Below are positions 27,642 through 36,138 of a DNA stretch of 64,000 bases, piece by piece. Where the stretch lies: the NCBI GenBank assembly GCA_942493365.1, contig OW818697.1, positions 1,302,001 to 1,366,000 on the forward strand. The letters run 5' to 3'. Numbering within the stretch: the first letter of the stretch is position 1; the number at the start of each line of letters is the position of its first letter. A program made the position numbers and the translations under genes. This stretch comes from UBA8949 sp942493365. GTDB taxonomy: Bacteria > Bacillota > Clostridia > Saccharofermentanales > UBA5734. The notes beneath the pieces are model-generated. The model ran no database searches, was not told the origin of the DNA, and saw nothing but the letters and a program-made list of their open reading frames with translations.

Positions 27642-27714
27642 CAATCTAATCAATCGGGGATTTCCTTGTGTCCTGAGCGAGCGGGACCAGGGAAATCCCC
27701 TATTGATTAGATTG
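27642..27714. repeat. Long near-perfect inverted repeat
   Basis: 27642-27665 (CAATCTAATCAATCGGGGATTTCC) and 27691-27714 are reverse complements at 23 of 24 positions, around a 25-base loop that contains a smaller GTCC/GGAC stem. There is no T-run after it on either strand, so it is not a simple terminator. It sits between the symporter and rpsB; the remaining 120 bases up to rpsB contain no feature I can support. Confidence 0.75.
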
Positions 27715-27834
27715 TATTCCTATGTTACAATTGCCAAGGCTCAAATTACACACATGGGACAGCCAGACCTGTTGCTCTGAGTTCAGAGTCATCGGCACAC
27801 CCCTTGCGGAAAAAACAGGAGGGACTCAAAGCGG

Positions 27835-28597
27835 ATGTCAGTTAGCTTAAAAACAGCTACATAAGCTATCAATTATTCATTTCGGACATCAGACCCGCAG
27901 ATGGAACCCGAAAATGGCGGAGTACATCTACACCGAGAGAAACGGGATCCACATCATCGATCTGCAGAAGACCGTCCGCAAGGTCGAAGATGCGTATATG
28001 TTCGTCCGTCAGGTATCGATGGACGGCGGGAACATCCTGTTTGTCGGCACGAAGAAGCAGGCTCAGGATTCCGTCCGTGAAGAGGCAGAGCGCTGCGGCA
28101 TGTACTACATCAACAACCGGTGGCTCGGCGGCACGCTGACCAACTTCAAGACCATCGAGAAGAGACTCGCCCGTCTGGAAGAATTGACCCAGATGTCCAC
28201 GAACGGCACATTTGAAGTCCTTCCCAAGAAGGAAGTCGCAAAGCTCAAGAACGAAATGGAAAAATTACAGAAGAACCTTGGCGGCATCGTCGGCATGACA
28301 AGACAGCCGGCCTGCATTTTCGTCGTAGACCCCAAGAAGGAACACATCGCCGTATTGGAAGCCAAGAGACTCGGCATCCCGGTGGCGGGAATCGTCGATT
28401 CCAACTGTGATCCCGACGAAGTGGATTACATCATTCCCGGCAATGACGACGCGATCCGCGCCGTGAAGCTGATTGTCGGCAAAATGGCGGATGCGGTCAT
28501 CGAAGGCCATCAGGGCGAAAAGCTGGATGTTCCTACGGAAGAGCTTGCGGCAGACGAGATCGCAAAGATCGACGAGACCGACGAAGCGGCAGTGTAA
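27835..28597 (+). CDS. rpsB: 30S ribosomal protein S2, frameshifted near its start
   Basis: S2 is an essential small-subunit protein. From 27878 the frame is good S2 (HFGHQTRRWNPK, NNRWLGGTLTNFKTI, DPKKEHIAVLEAKRLGIPV). ATG 27835, with AGGAGGG upstream, starts MSVSLK and is 43 bases from the His codon where 42 are expected, so the first 14 codons are out of frame and run into a TAA. A possible internal start at 27914 would lose conserved residues. From about 27870 onward codon use also changes (4 of 11 Arg codons are AGA). A sequence or assembly error is more likely than a real mutation in this essential gene. Confidence 0.85.
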
Positions 28598-28641
28598 GAT
28601 AGTATCGGACATTTTAATTAGATTTTAAAGGGGATATAGAT

Positions 28642-29288
28642 ATGGATATCACAATGGATATGATCAAAACACTTAGAGAGAAGACCGGTTCCGGCATGAT
28701 GGACTGCAAGAAGGCTCTTGTCGAGTCCTCCTGCGACATTGACAAGGCCGTCGCCTGGCTGAGAGAAAAAGGGATTGCCACCGCCGAGAAGAAATCCGGA
28801 CGGATCGCGGCAGAAGGCATCGTGGATGCCTATATCCACGCAAACGGAAGGATCGGCGTCCTCATCGAAGTCAACATCGAGACGGACTTTGCCGCGAGGA
28901 ACGACATGTTCCGCGGTTTTGTGAAGGATCTTGCCATGCAGGTCGCCGCCATGAACCCGAGATGGGTCTCCCAGGCTGACGTTCCGCAGGAAGAGATCGA
29001 GAAGGAAAGCACGATCATCCGCAACAAGGCTCTCAACGAAGGCAAGCCCGAGAAGATCATCGACCGCATCGTCGAAGGCAGCCTGAAGAAATTCTACGAA
29101 GAGAACTGCCTGATGAATCAGGCGTATGTCAAGGATGATTCCAAGACCATCGAGTCCCTGGTCAAGAGATGATCTCCACCATCGGCGAGAACATTTCGAT
29201 CCGGCGCTTCACCCGTTACGAAATGGGCGAAGGTATCAAGAAAAAGGAAGAAGACTTCGCAGCCGAAGTCATGAAACAGATCAAATAA
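28642..29288 (+). CDS. tsf: Elongation factor Ts, frameshifted
   Basis: Nucleotide-exchange factor for EF-Tu. The first frame gives MDITMDMIKTLREKTGSGMM, with the conserved TGxGMMDCKKAL block and NIETDFAARND, and stops at 29172. The rest of the protein, ISTIGENISIRRFTRYEMGE to the TAA at 29286-29288, is in another frame, so one base is missing near 29169-29171. Restored length is about 215 residues, the short Ts type. Codon use (AGA/AGG-rich) matches rpsB here rather than the flanking genome. Confidence 0.85.
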
Positions 29289-29294
29289 ATCTGA

Positions 29295-29326
29295 GAGGTA
29301 TGCATTGCGGTGCGTACCTCTTTTTT
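29295..29326 (+). terminator. Terminator-like hairpin between tsf and pyrH
   Basis: GAGGTATGCA and TGCGTACCTC form a 10-bp stem with one G-T pair around a 6-base loop, followed by six T. It lies within the foreign-looking segment. Confidence 0.8.
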
Positions 29327-29343
29327 AAAAGAAGGAGGAGCAG

Positions 29344-30053
29344 ATGGCAACACCAGTCTACAAGAGGATCCTGTTGAAACTGAGCGGCGAAGCGCTGGCT
29401 GGCAGACAAAGGACATGGACTCGACAATGAGGTTCTCAAAGAAATGGGCAAAACGGTCCAAGCAACTGACCGAAATGGGTGTCCAGGTCGCTGTCGTCGT
29501 CGGCGGCGGCAATTTCTGGCGCGGCCGGACCAGCGAGGGCATGGACCGTGTCACGGCTGACCACATCGGTATGCTGGGGACGGCCATGAACGCACTGGCC
29601 CTGTCCGATGCTCTGGAGCAGGCTGGCGCCGTTACCCGCGTGCTGAGCGCCATCGAAATGCGCCAGTTCTGCGAGCCTTACATTCGCAAGCGTGCCTGCC
29701 GTCATCTGGAAAAGGGCCGCGTGGTCATTTTCGCCTGTGGGACCGGCAACCCGATTTGTTCGACCGACACCGCGGCGGCGCTGCGCGCTTCGGATATTGA
29801 GGCCGACATTATTTTCAAGGCCACCATGGTCGATGGCGTTTACGACAAAGACCCGCGCAAGCACCCAGATGCCAAGCTTTATCAGATCGTCAGCCATGAC
29901 GAAGTTCTCAAGCTCAACCTGGGCATCATGGACGCCTCGGCCGCCGCGCTGTGCCGCGACAATCACGTCAGCATCGCGGTGTTCAACATGGGCGACCCCA
30001 AAAACATCCTGCGCATCGCGCAAGGGGAAAAAATCGGGACCATTGTCGGGTAA
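29344..30053 (+). CDS. pyrH: Uridylate kinase, two frameshifts near the N-terminus
   Basis: Phosphorylates UMP in pyrimidine synthesis. GGAGGAG precedes ATG 29344 and the protein begins VYKRILLKLSGEALAG. One extra A near 29404 and one extra C near 29459 disrupt the frame; removing both restores DKGHGLDNEVLKEMGKTV and then KQLTEMGVQVAVVVGGGNFW, a standard UMP kinase of about 236 residues. After 29460 the sequence is uninterrupted (GTGNPICSTDTAAALRA, DGVYDKDPRKHPDA). The errors coincide with the right edge of the foreign-looking segment. Confidence 0.88.
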
Positions 30054-30085
30054 CTGCACACCAAATGCAAACGATAGATTTACGG

Positions 30086-30119
30086 AAACCGTTGAAACGT
30101 CTGCGTTTCAGCGGTTTTT
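30086..30119 (+). terminator. Rho-independent terminator after pyrH
   Basis: AAACCGTTGAAACG and CGTTTCAGCGGTTT form a 14-bp stem with one G-T pair around a TCTG loop, running into a T-rich end. Confidence 0.85.
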
Positions 30120-30195
30120 GCTTTGGCCGCAGGGCATTCGCTTAATCGACGCAACGATCGAGCGGTGATTACTGGAAATCCCCAACTCAATCAGC

Positions 30196-30201
30196 TATAA
30201 T
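30196..30201 (+). promoter_or_regulatory. -10 box of a promoter for frr
   Basis: TATAAT lies 34 bases before the frr start and beyond the pyrH terminator. The expected -35 position reads TGGAAA, a poor match, so strength is uncertain. Confidence 0.45.
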
Positions 30202-30235
30202 GGAAACACAATTCGTGAACAACGGAGGTAATTGT

Positions 30236-30808
30236 ATGACAATAATCCAAATTACCAAGGATACCTATCACCCATTCGAAGAGCACATGAACAAGACCAT
30301 CCATGTTCTTCATGAGAATTTTAACGCCATCCGCGCCGGCCGGGCCAATCCCAAGGTGCTGGACCGCATTATGATCGACTACTATGGCGCGCAGACGCCG
30401 ATCAGTCAGGTTGCCAACATTCAGGTTCCCGAAGCGCGGATGATCACTATTACCCCGTGGGATCCGACTTCCCTGAAGGCGATCGAACGTGCCATTCAGG
30501 CCTCTGACCTCGGCATCAATCCCAACAACGATGGCAAACAGCTCCGCTTGGTCTTTCCGGCCTTGACCGAAGAACGCCGCAGGGAACTGGTCAAGAGCGT
30601 CAACAAATACGCCGAGGAATCTAAAGTCGCCATTCGCAACATTCGTCGCGACGGCATCGAAAAGTTCCGCGACCATCTTAAAAAGAAGGACATTACCGAG
30701 GACAATATGGCTGAAGTGGAAAAGGCCTTCCAGAAACTGACCGACAAGTTTATCGCTGAAATCGACAAGATTGCTGCCGATAAAGACAAGGACCTGATGG
30801 AGCTTTGA
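30236..30808 (+). CDS. frr: Ribosome recycling factor
   Basis: Splits post-termination ribosomes together with EF-G. The 190-residue protein contains the conserved NFNAIRAGRANPKVLD block, a central beta domain with TITPWDPTSLKAIERAI, LGINPNNDGK and LRLVFPALTEERRRELVK, and the long C-terminal helix. ATG 30236 is preceded by GGAGGT. It is followed by uppS in the conserved clostridial order. Confidence 0.96.
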   Translation: MTIIQITKDTYHPFEEHMNKTIHVLHENFNAIRAGRANPKVLDRIMIDYYGAQTPISQVANIQVPEARMITITPWDPTSLKAIERAIQASDLGINPNNDGKQLRLVFPALTEERRRELVKSVNKYAEESKVAIRNIRRDGIEKFRDHLKKKDITEDNMAEVEKAFQKLTDKFIAEIDKIAADKDKDLMEL

Positions 30809-30836
30809 CCGGCGATCATTTTGAAAGGACCCGGGC

Positions 30837-31634
30837 ATGAGCCAGTACTGGAACCTCTTGAAGACACTCTTTCACAAAAAAACCTCCGTTGTGCCATCCA
30901 TCGGATCAGCAGCGACGGATGGCTCTCTTAAAATACCAACGCATCTGGCCGTCATCATGGACGGCAACGGACGCTGGGCCAAGCAGCGTGGTCTGCCACG
31001 GCAAGCCGGTCATCGGGCCGGCGCCGAAAACCTGGAGAATGTCTGCCGGCTGTGCTGCCTGTACGGCATCAAATACCTGACCGTCTATGCCTTCTCGACC
31101 GAAAACTGGAGTCGGCCGGCGGACGAAGTCAAAACCCTGATGGAACTGTTTGTTGAGTTCATCCGACGCTTCGACGCCAAGATGGCGGCCGAAGGGATAC
31201 GGCTTCGTTTCTCCGGTGACCTCGCGGCCTTGCCGCCAAATCTGCAGGAGATTATCGCGCAAGCCGAAATCAATTCTCAGGATCGCCAGAACCTGCAGTT
31301 GATCATCGCCATCAATTATGGCGGCCGTCGCGAGCTGGTTCAAGCTTGCCGAAAGCTGGCGGACGACGTCAGCAAGGGCCTGTTGAATCCGGCGGACATT
31401 GAGGAGGCGACCTTGCAGGCCGCGCTCTATCTGCCGGACGTGCCCGACCCGGACCTGCTGATCCGACCCAGCGGCGAGCAGCGGCTGTCCAATTTTTTGA
31501 TCTGGGAATCGGCTTACGCGGAATTCTGGTTTGCCGATGTGCTGTGGCCCGATTTTGCCCAAGAACATTTTTTGTCGGCCTTGAAGGCCTATACCGCCCG
31601 CGACCGCAGATTCGGAGGTATTCGGCAACCATGA
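30837..31634 (+). CDS. uppS: Undecaprenyl diphosphate synthase (isoprenyl transferase)
   Basis: cis-Prenyltransferase making the lipid carrier for cell-wall synthesis. Family blocks: HLAVIMDGNGRWAKQRGLPR with the catalytic Asp, TVYAFSTENWSRP, NYGGRRELV, and DPDLLIRPSGEQRLSNFLIW. The 265 residues include about 36 extra N-terminal residues before the conserved core. AAAGGA precedes ATG 30837. It overlaps cdsA by 4 bases. Confidence 0.95.
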   Translation: MSQYWNLLKTLFHKKTSVVPSIGSAATDGSLKIPTHLAVIMDGNGRWAKQRGLPRQAGHRAGAENLENVCRLCCLYGIKYLTVYAFSTENWSRPADEVKTLMELFVEFIRRFDAKMAAEGIRLRFSGDLAALPPNLQEIIAQAEINSQDRQNLQLIIAINYGGRRELVQACRKLADDVSKGLLNPADIEEATLQAALYLPDVPDPDLLIRPSGEQRLSNFLIWESAYAEFWFADVLWPDFAQEHFLSALKAYTARDRRFGGIRQP

Positions 31635-32533
31635 AACAGCGCATTATTACCGGGATATTTTTCATTGTGGTTATCGCCGTTTTTATCGTGCCAGGGTATT
31701 GGGATAAATTTTCCTGGACGCCGGTCATCTTGTTTGCGATCGTCGCCTTGCTGGCTTCGCGGGAGTTGGTGCAGGTGCTGCGGGTCAAGGGGCTAAGACC
31801 CAACATGCTGCTGGCCAACCTGGGCAGTCTGCTGATGCTGTTGCCGCTGCTGGGCTCGTATCTGTTCAGAAACGGGCACAAAGGCAACGAAATTGGTTTT
31901 ACCGACCAGATCGCCGGCGGCTTTGCCCTGATGTCATTTGTGCTGCTGGCCGTCATGTGTTTTTCGATTATCGGCTTTATCATCAAACGTGGGCCGGAAG
32001 CCCTGCCGGATGCCGTGGCAACGGCCGCGATCATGGCCTATGTCGCCTTTCCGCTCAGTTGTCCGGTGCTGCTGACCGATCAGGTCAAGGGCGGTTACCT
32101 CTGGCTGCTGGTCGGCCTGGTTTCACCATGGATTTCAGACGTTTTCGCCTATTTCACCGGTTCGCTGATCGGCCGCCATCACATTGTGCCGTCGATCAGC
32201 CCCAAAAAGACGTTGGAAGGCTTTTTTGGCGGCGTCATTGGCTGTATGCTGGTCATCCCGTTGGTTTTCTATTTGTTTGGCCACACCTTGGGCGAGCAGT
32301 CGTACATGGACTGGACCGGGGTTGCCTTTGCCATGGTCAGCGGGCTGATTCTCAGCATCGCCTCCCAATACGGCGACTGGCTGGCCTCGGGTATCAAGCG
32401 CTGGTGCGGTGTCAAGGATTTCGGCAAAATCCTGCCGGGACACGGCGGCATTATGGATCGCTTTGACAGTGCTTTCTTCACCCTGCCCATCGCACTGACG
32501 CTGGCGGTGCTTTATCAGGTCTTGAAGATCTGA
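31631..32533 (+). CDS. cdsA: Phosphatidate cytidylyltransferase
   Basis: Membrane enzyme converting phosphatidic acid plus CTP to CDP-diacylglycerol for phospholipid synthesis. The 300-residue protein has about seven TM helices and the C-terminal signature around GDWLASGIKRWCGVKDFGKI and PGHGGIMDRFDS. ATG 31631 overlaps the uppS stop (ATGA). Confidence 0.95.
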   Translation: MKQRIITGIFFIVVIAVFIVPGYWDKFSWTPVILFAIVALLASRELVQVLRVKGLRPNMLLANLGSLLMLLPLLGSYLFRNGHKGNEIGFTDQIAGGFALMSFVLLAVMCFSIIGFIIKRGPEALPDAVATAAIMAYVAFPLSCPVLLTDQVKGGYLWLLVGLVSPWISDVFAYFTGSLIGRHHIVPSISPKKTLEGFFGGVIGCMLVIPLVFYLFGHTLGEQSYMDWTGVAFAMVSGLILSIASQYGDWLASGIKRWCGVKDFGKILPGHGGIMDRFDSAFFTLPIALTLAVLYQVLKI

Positions 32534-32566
32534 TCGCTATTCTGAATGAACAATGAGGGTGGATCC

Positions 32567-33727
32567 ATGACCGATTCGGTGATTATCCTGGGCTCGACCG
32601 GCTCGATCGGCACTCAGACGCTCGAGGTTTGCAGTCATCTCGGCATCGGGGTGACGGCGCTGGCCGCCGGGTACAACATTACGCTGCTCGAACAACAGAC
32701 GCGCCTCTGGCGTCCGCGCTTGATCAGCGTGGCCGACGCGGCCGATGCGCTGACCCTGCGGCAGCGTCTGGCAGATCTGCGGCCGACGGTCGAGATCATG
32801 CATGGCCGGGAAGGCATGCTGGCCGTCGCCACCTGCGCCGGCGCCTCGATGGTTGTCGCCGCCATGGTGGGCGTGGCCGGCCTGGAACCGGTGCTGGCGG
32901 CCATTCGCGCCGGCAAAAACATCGCGCTGGCCAACAAGGAAACGCTGGTGGCCGGCGGCTCGCTGGTCATGCCGCTGATCCGCCAGACCGGCAGCGCGCT
33001 ATACCCAGTCGACAGTGAGCATTCGGCCATCTGGCAATGCCTGGCTGGAGCGCCGGCCGGCAGTCTGAAGCGCATCTTGCTGACCGCGTCGGGCGGACCC
33101 TTCCGTGGGCGTCAATTGGCCGATCTGGCCAGCATCACGCGGGAAGAGGCGCTGCGCCATCCGACCTGGCAGATGGGCGGCAAAATCACCATCGACTCGG
33201 CCACCCTGATGAACAAAGGCCTGGAGGTCATCGAGGCCAGCTGGCTGTTTGACTGTCCGGCTGATCAGATCGAGGTGGTTGTCCATCCGCAAAGCATCAT
33301 TCATTCAATGGTCGAGCTGACCGATGGCTCGGTGCTGGCACAGATGGGCTTTCCCGACATGAAACTGCCAATCCAGCTGGCCCTGACCTGGCCGGAGCGC
33401 CGGCCGGGCTCGCAGCCGCGCTACAATCCCTTCGATCCGCGCACCGCCCAGCTGACCTTCGAAGCGCCCGACCGCCAAACCTTCCGCCTGCTGGATCTGG
33501 CTTATGATGCCTGCCGGCGCGGCGGCTCGCTGCCGGTGGTGCTCAATGCCGCCAACGAAGCCGCCGTGGGCTTGTTCCTCGACGGCCGCATCGGTTTTAC
33601 AGACATTGCCAAGCGGGTTGAGGCCTGCATGAACCGCCACATGCAGCAGGATTTCATGACAGCCTTGGGCTTTGATGATATGATGGAAGTGGATCAATGG
33701 GCCAGACAACAGGTTAAGGAGTTTTAA
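32567..33727 (+). CDS. dxr: 1-deoxy-D-xylulose-5-phosphate reductoisomerase
   Basis: First committed enzyme of the MEP isoprenoid pathway, NADPH-dependent. Nucleotide-binding motif ILGSTGSIGTQTLEV at the start, ANKETLVAGG, PVDSEHSAIWQCL and the MNKGLEVIEA block are visible. ATG 32567 is selected for its GAGGGTGG site; ATG 32546 is an upstream in-frame option. The 386-residue length is normal. With ispG and ispH here, three MEP genes are in the window. Confidence 0.96.
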   Translation: MTDSVIILGSTGSIGTQTLEVCSHLGIGVTALAAGYNITLLEQQTRLWRPRLISVADAADALTLRQRLADLRPTVEIMHGREGMLAVATCAGASMVVAAMVGVAGLEPVLAAIRAGKNIALANKETLVAGGSLVMPLIRQTGSALYPVDSEHSAIWQCLAGAPAGSLKRILLTASGGPFRGRQLADLASITREEALRHPTWQMGGKITIDSATLMNKGLEVIEASWLFDCPADQIEVVVHPQSIIHSMVELTDGSVLAQMGFPDMKLPIQLALTWPERRPGSQPRYNPFDPRTAQLTFEAPDRQTFRLLDLAYDACRRGGSLPVVLNAANEAAVGLFLDGRIGFTDIAKRVEACMNRHMQQDFMTALGFDDMMEVDQWARQQVKEF

Positions 33728-33730
33728 ACA

Positions 33731-35035
33731 ATGAGTACAGTTGTAGGTATCATCGTCGGCATTCTCATCCTCAGCGTCATGATGATTGTGCATGAACTTG
33801 GACATTTTCTCACCGGTCGCCGGTTGGGTTTTAAAATTGAAGAATTCTCGATTTTTATGGGGCCGGTCCTCTTTTCGTGGACGCGCAAGGACGTCAAGTA
33901 CAGCATTAAGGCGTTTCCGATCGGGGCCTCGGTACGCTTTGCCGGTGAGTTCATGGAAGACGGCACGATGAGCGACGACCCCAGTCATTTTTACAATCGC
34001 CCCAAATGGGCCAGAGCCATCGTGCTAGTGACCGGGCCGCTGCTGAATTTGCTGTCCGGCGTCATGGCCTTGCTGATTTTGTTCACGGCCTTTGGCTGCG
34101 CCATCCCTGTGCAGCAGGAATACGACAGTTATGCCGGGACACAGGCTTACGAGGCCGGCATCCTGCCCGGTGAACGCATTGTTTCCATCGAAGGCGAGGC
34201 GGTCAACACCTGGATTGATTTAAACGGCGGTTTATCGTTTATTGGCAACGACAAAACCATAGCTATGCAGGTCAGGGCCCTTGACGGTACGGTGCGCAAC
34301 GTGGTTTTGCAGCCGGTCAAGACAACGGGCTATCGATTGGGGATCAACCTTTCTGGTGACACCTCGAAGGGGATCATTGGTGATGTTGAAGCCACATCAA
34401 ACGGCGGTAGTCCTGTTCTCAAAAAGGGTGATCAACTGCTGGCAATCAATGGACAGGCCTATAACTATGATACGTTGCCGGCCATTATTAGAGAGTCGGC
34501 TGGTGAAACATTTGAAGTAACGGTGCTGCGCGAAGGCAAGACATTAGATCTACAGATGGTCGCGACGTCGTATGAATTCTTCAACAGCCGTGGTATCAAC
34601 CCGCAGACCAGCCAAGAGTTTTTGACCAATGTTGGACAGTCTTTTATGTCAACCTGGTCGATCGTCAAATTTACCGTGCGCAGCATTGGCATGATGTTTA
34701 CCGGTCAAATCAAGGCTGAAGATTCGCTTTCGGGCCCGGTTGGCATTGTGACCTTCGTCAGCGATATTGTCGCGCAGCAACAGCCACTTTCCGATTTGAT
34801 TTACCAACTCCTCTGGATTATCGCCCTGATTTCGGTCAGTCTGGGCTTTATGAATCTGCTGCCAATTCCGCCGCTGGACGGCAACCACCTGCTGTTGATC
34901 GGTATCGAGGCCATCCGCGGCAAGCGTCTGACCGAAAAGGTGCAGAACATGATCGGCGTGTTCGGATTTGCACTGATCATCCTCTTGGCGATCACCGGTC
35001 TGATTTTTGACATCATGCGTCTGGTCAACCGGTGA
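33731..35035 (+). CDS. rseP: RIP metalloprotease RseP
   Basis: Intramembrane site-2 protease that usually cleaves anti-sigma factors or leftover signal peptides. Zinc motif HELGH in the first TM helix near residue 22, a PDZ domain around residues 130-290, and the second motif NLLPIPPLDGNHLL in a late TM helix. The 434 residues fit the family. It lies 3 bases after dxr in the conserved dxr-rseP-ispG-polC order. Confidence 0.95.
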   Translation: MSTVVGIIVGILILSVMMIVHELGHFLTGRRLGFKIEEFSIFMGPVLFSWTRKDVKYSIKAFPIGASVRFAGEFMEDGTMSDDPSHFYNRPKWARAIVLVTGPLLNLLSGVMALLILFTAFGCAIPVQQEYDSYAGTQAYEAGILPGERIVSIEGEAVNTWIDLNGGLSFIGNDKTIAMQVRALDGTVRNVVLQPVKTTGYRLGINLSGDTSKGIIGDVEATSNGGSPVLKKGDQLLAINGQAYNYDTLPAIIRESAGETFEVTVLREGKTLDLQMVATSYEFFNSRGINPQTSQEFLTNVGQSFMSTWSIVKFTVRSIGMMFTGQIKAEDSLSGPVGIVTFVSDIVAQQQPLSDLIYQLLWIIALISVSLGFMNLLPIPPLDGNHLLLIGIEAIRGKRLTEKVQNMIGVFGFALIILLAITGLIFDIMRLVNR

Positions 35036-35052
35036 CGGGAGGACAAGCGCCA

Positions 35053-36135
35053 ATGTACAAACGTCATTTGACCCGTACGATCCAGGTTGGCCCGCTGCTT
35101 ATGGGCGGGGCTGCGCCAATAATCGTCCAGTCCATGAACAACACCGACACCCGCGATGTCGCGGCCACGCGTGCGCAGATTTGCCGACTGGCCGAAGCCG
35201 GCTGCGAGCTGACCCGTCTGGCCATTCCTGATCTGGAGGCCGCTGCGGCGCTGGCTGCCATCCGCCGCGATTCGCCGCTGCCCATCGTGGCCGATATTCA
35301 TTTTGATTATCGCCTGGCGCTGGCCGCCATTGAAGCCGGCGCGGACAAAATCCGCATCAACCCCGGCAACATCGGCGACGCCGACCGCGTGCGTCAGGTG
35401 GCCGAGGCGGCGCGCGACCACGGCATTCCAATCCGGGTCGGCGTCAATTCCGGCTCGCTCAGCCGCGCCATGTTGGACCGTTTCGGCGGCGTCAACGCCG
35501 ACGCCATGGTCGCTTCGGCGCTGGAGGCGGTCGCGTTGCTGGAAGCCGTCAAATTTTACGACCTGGTGATTTCGATCAAAGCGTCCGACCCGCAACTGAC
35601 CATCGAAACCTACCGCTTGCTGGCCGGTCAGACCGAGTACCCGCTGCATGTCGGCGTGACCGAGGCCGGCACGATTTACAACGGCATCATCCGCTCAGCC
35701 ATTGGCATCGGCGCCCTGCTCGCCGACGGCATCGGTGACACCATCCGGGTCTCGCTGACCGCCGATCCGGTCGAAGAAGTCCGCGCGGCCTTTGGCATCC
35801 TCAAGGCGCTGGACCTGCGTCAGCGCGGTCCACAGCTGATCAGCTGCCCGACCTGCGGCCGCACCGAGGTGGACATCCAGGCCATTGCCGAGGCTGTCGA
35901 GAAGCGTTTGCAAGCGATCGACGCACCGATCAAGGTTGCCGTCATGGGCTGCGCGGTCAACGGCCCCGGCGAAGCCCGCCACGCCGACGTCGGTATCGCT
36001 GGCGGCAAGGGTGAATTTATCATCTTCCGGCAGGGCGAGATTGTCCGCAAGGTTGCCGAGTCCGAAGCGGTCGAGGCCCTGATGCAAGAAGTCGAGCAAA
36101 TTTGTCAGGAAATTTCCGACCAGGGCAGGGACTGA
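35053..36135 (+). CDS. ispG: 4-hydroxy-3-methylbut-2-en-1-yl diphosphate synthase (flavodoxin)
   Basis: Iron-sulfur enzyme of the MEP pathway converting MEcPP to HMBPP. TIM-barrel part with VQSMNNTDTRDVAATRAQI, KIRINPGNIG and RVGVNSGSL; C-terminal [4Fe-4S] ligands in SCPTCGRTEVDI and MGCAVNGPGEA. ATG 35053 follows GGGAGGA; 360 residues. It ends 3 bases before polC. Confidence 0.96.
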   Translation: MYKRHLTRTIQVGPLLMGGAAPIIVQSMNNTDTRDVAATRAQICRLAEAGCELTRLAIPDLEAAAALAAIRRDSPLPIVADIHFDYRLALAAIEAGADKIRINPGNIGDADRVRQVAEAARDHGIPIRVGVNSGSLSRAMLDRFGGVNADAMVASALEAVALLEAVKFYDLVISIKASDPQLTIETYRLLAGQTEYPLHVGVTEAGTIYNGIIRSAIGIGALLADGIGDTIRVSLTADPVEEVRAAFGILKALDLRQRGPQLISCPTCGRTEVDIQAIAEAVEKRLQAIDAPIKVAVMGCAVNGPGEARHADVGIAGGKGEFIIFRQGEIVRKVAESEAVEALMQEVEQICQEISDQGRD

Positions 36136-36138
36136 CGC

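Larger units (their letters stand above)
27870..29459 (+). other. Compositionally foreign segment across rpsB-tsf-pyrH
   Basis: Within this stretch arginine is often AGA/AGG (by hand count 4 of 11 in rpsB and 6 of 10 in tsf), whereas the rest of pyrH after 29460 uses only CGN. Frameshifts lie at its left edge (between 27835 and 27878), within tsf (about 29170), and at its right edge (29404 and 29459). Boundaries are approximate. Confidence 0.6.

Noticed and set aside
27642..27714. Rho-independent terminator of the symporter gene
   Set aside because: The stem is far longer than usual and no T-tract follows.
29160..29180. Programmed ribosomal frameshifting in tsf
   Set aside because: No slippery heptamer or stimulatory structure was seen, tsf is not a known frameshift gene, and several other indels cluster in the same foreign-looking segment.
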